A stretch of 64,000 nt of DNA from Weissella oryzae SG25 (lineage in GTDB: Bacteria > Bacillota > Bacilli > Lactobacillales > Lactobacillaceae): assembly GCF_000691805.2 (NCBI RefSeq), contig NZ_DF820486.1, positions 95,959-159,958 of the forward strand. Direction: 5' to 3'. The notes beneath the pieces are model-generated. The model had not been told where the DNA came from and did not search any database. It saw only the letters and a list, made by a program, of their open reading frames with translations. The position numbers and the translations under genes are program-made. Positions 62,572 through 64,000 of this stretch are shown in pieces. Each line of letters starts with the position of its first letter. Within the stretch, counting starts at the first letter, position 1.

Positions 62572-63594
62572 TTAAATCTTAGTAAGCGTTGTAGCATCTA
62601 ACCAAAGTGTACCATATCCGTCTGTATCAACCTTAACGCCATTTGATTCAGCATTGACTTCTAAGACCGTCCACGGCTCTGCCTTCTTGAACTTAGCATA
62701 TGAGCCTACTTGTAAGACTTGGTCTTGTCCTTCAGCGGATAAAGTCCCAACAGTTACTTCATCAACAATTGCTGCTGGCACACCGTTATTTTCCCAATTA
62801 GCATCATTTCCACCAGCCAACTCATAAGAAATGAATTGCCAGAAATCATGTACCATCTTCAATTCGTCAACCCGATAAATTTGGTCAGTAAAACTAAAAT
62901 TATCACCAACGTTTAATACCTGGTCTACAACCTTATTTAGTTGTGGTTGAGGACCGTTATTAATATCTGGGTTAGCTATGTCCTTACCGGCGAACTTGTG
63001 CCAGGCGTCGGCATCCATGTAGGCAATGTCTAAGTCCAGATTACCAGCGTAACCATTCAAAGCACCACTTGAACTATATTGGAACAATGCTGGTTGTCCC
63101 CAAGCTCCCCAACCGGTGTCATCAGTCCATGGGTCGCTAAGATAGCCTGTCCGGGCATAATTAGCGTATTGAGCAGCCCACAAGCCATAATCTGGCGCTA
63201 CAGCCGACCAATCCATTTGATTAATCGTGCACTTTGACATGTAAATCAATGGTGCAACACCCGTTAGCTCCTTAACACGGTCTAAGAATACCTTAGCCCC
63301 ATTCGAGCCAAGAGCTAATCCACCAGCCTCGAAGTCTAACACTAGCACTGCTTCACCAACATAGCCGCCAACATTATTAACAAAGAACTCTGCTTGTGCT
63401 CGTGGATCATCAGCTGTCATAAAGTGATAAACACCTAATAGTTTACTTGCTGCCTTTGCTTGTTGATAATGTTGGTCAGCTACAGGGTTAATGTAATTAA
63501 GCCCCTCCGTTGCCTTTACGATAACAAAATCTGCACCAATTACCCCTACATTTAAGTCTGCTTGATAATTTGAAATATCAATACCATTTAACAT
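62572..63594 (-). CDS. prophage endolysin, GH25 lysozyme with wall-binding domain
   Basis: A 340-residue lysin. The GH25 domain (about 1-205) has NGIDISNYQ with the first catalytic Asp, IVKATEG, VYHF, and LVLDFE near residue 86 with the second acidic pair. The C-terminal part (about 215-340) has NNGVPAAIVDE and QVLQVGSYAKF, shared with the amidase at 60305-61261. It cleaves the glycan backbone after holin opens the membrane. Its ATG overlaps the holin stop (TAATG). Confidence 0.93.
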   Translation of the reverse strand: MLNGIDISNYQADLNVGVIGADFVIVKATEGLNYINPVADQHYQQAKAASKLLGVYHFMTADDPRAQAEFFVNNVGGYVGEAVLVLDFEAGGLALGSNGAKVFLDRVKELTGVAPLIYMSKCTINQMDWSAVAPDYGLWAAQYANYARTGYLSDPWTDDTGWGAWGQPALFQYSSSGALNGYAGNLDLDIAYMDADAWHKFAGKDIANPDINNGPQPQLNKVVDQVLNVGDNFSFTDQIYRVDELKMVHDFWQFISYELAGGNDANWENNGVPAAIVDEVTVGTLSAEGQDQVLQVGSYAKFKKAEPWTVLEVNAESNGVKVDTDGYGTLWLDATTLTKI

Positions 63595-63896
63595 TATGCT
63601 TCCTCCTTAATAGTCTTGTTTGCCTTTAGCAATACTGCTTGAATTTGTGCATCAGAAAAGCGCCCCTGCAAATTATTTGCTGCGAGGCGCTTTTGAATAA
63701 ATGTTGTGGCTAAGTTAATGTTTTCGCCAGCTTGATTATCGGCCCAAGTAATTGCTTGTTGGGCCCATGTTGCTAGCATTAACAAATTCTGATTCTTGGT
63801 ATGTGCTTTAATTGCCTTTATTGCAAATAAAGCAACAGCCGTTAGCATTCCGCTGTTATATAGAAAGAATAATATATCAGTTAGATTATTTTTCAC
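63594..63896 (-). CDS. phage holin, LLH family
   Basis: A 100-residue protein with an N-terminal membrane helix (about 6-27) and a C-terminal helical region, AQQAITWADNQAGENI, with FIQKRLAANNLQGRFSDAQIQAVL, matching LLH-type holins. It begins with GTG, seven bases after AAGGAG. It is coupled to the lysozyme gene downstream. Confidence 0.82.
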   Translation of the reverse strand: MKNNLTDILFFLYNSGMLTAVALFAIKAIKAHTKNQNLLMLATWAQQAITWADNQAGENINLATTFIQKRLAANNLQGRFSDAQIQAVLLKANKTIKEEA

Positions 63897-64000
63897 TTTC
63901 AGTCTCCTTAAATTCTAGTGCATAAATACGCTTCTCATGATTATCCAATCGCTCATCAGTAGTATGTTCAAGTTGCTCAAATTTACCGCTTAATCTATCC
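63886..64000 (-). CDS. XhlA-like prophage protein, C-terminal part (runs off window)
   Basis: Only the last 37 residues are visible, beginning DRLSGKFEQLEHTTDERLDN and ending ALEFKETESEK. The heptad pattern suggests a coiled coil, as in short phage proteins encoded just before holins (XhlA/hemolysin type). Its stop overlaps the holin start by 11 bases. Confidence 0.55.
   Translation of the reverse strand, partial: DRLSGKFEQLEHTTDERLDNHEKRIYALEFKETESEK

Noticed and set aside
62546..62576. Hairpin TTTAAACT/AGTTTAAA at the lysozyme stop codon as a terminator
   Set aside because: No T run follows; a better terminator lies at 62371-62421.
1..64000. CRISPR array, tRNA, rRNA or insertion sequence
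   Set aside because: I found no evenly spaced repeats, no cloverleaf or rRNA segments, and no transposase-like reading frame.

Overview
The window is a chromosomal segment of a low-GC Gram-positive bacterium of the order Lactobacillales, with its right end running into a prophage. Support comes from Shine-Dalgarno sites of the AGGAGG type, many short intrinsic terminators, a threonine T-box, a purine riboswitch, ECF-type vitamin transporters, a tandem pair of pstB genes, a water-forming NADH oxidase, GatCAB, and an RNA gene in the rarA / small membrane protein / usp setting typical of lactic acid bacteria. The mix of genes suggests Leuconostocaceae (Weissella-like), but there is no rRNA or tRNA here and the genus is a guess. 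Most genes are on the minus strand; the exceptions are pbuX, ykoEDC, a 40-residue DUF4044 gene, recX and a DUF402 gene.

Layout. 1-4.7 kb: YhaN/YhaO DNA-repair pair, UPF0342, class A PBP and ArgR. 4.8-7.4 kb: ABC exporter whose ATPase gene carries a frameshift. 7.6-9.5 kb: UPF0340, ECF S component and ThiD/PdxK kinase, a B6- or HMP-type salvage cluster. 9.6-20.6 kb: argS, DUF2187, murE, folC, dagK, gatCAB and rsmF. 20.8-23.8 kb: HAD phosphatase, xpt and, divergently, a guanine-class riboswitch with pbuX. 23.9-28.9 kb: aldo/keto reductase, a divergent Prs paralogue, then a TPP riboswitch with ykoEDC. 28.9-34.2 kb: Lsa-type ABC-F gene with an attenuator-like leader, and a heterodimeric ABC exporter. 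34.3-43.1 kb: PanT-like S component, an odd GHMP kinase, nox with an FNR-like box, a Crp/Fnr regulator, ndk, an Ig-like protein, a MacB-type ABC transporter and uspA. 43.1-54.9 kb: 6S-like RNA, rarA, mtnN, nudF, cold-shock gene, nagB, thrS, prfC, recX and DUF402. 55.0-60.2 kb: the pstSCAB1B2-phoU operon behind a Pho-box-like promoter. 60.3-64 kb: phage-type amidase, a cluster of three tiny genes, then GH25 lysozyme, LLH holin and an XhlA-like protein from a prophage lysis module.

How genes work together. GatCAB, ArgS, ThrS, PrfC and RsmF serve translation. FolC, the ECF S components, ThiD/PdxK and YkoEDC reflect vitamin dependence. Xpt, PbuX and the Prs paralogue belong to purine salvage. PBP1A, MurE and NagB link to cell-wall and amino-sugar metabolism. 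The Crp/Fnr protein next to nox, together with an FNR-like box in the nox promoter, suggests local redox control.

Most interesting observations: (1) a 109-nt, three-way-junction RNA-like element between gatB and dagK that I cannot assign to a known class; (2) an operon-like run of 40-, 29- and 59-codon genes behind a promoter with a palindrome in its spacer; (3) an ABC-F leader with a short peptide ending at the base of a stem; (4) a cysteine-free Fnr-type regulator beside a matching FNR box; (5) a Prs paralogue lacking catalytic-loop residues; (6) a C-terminal domain shared by two different lysins.
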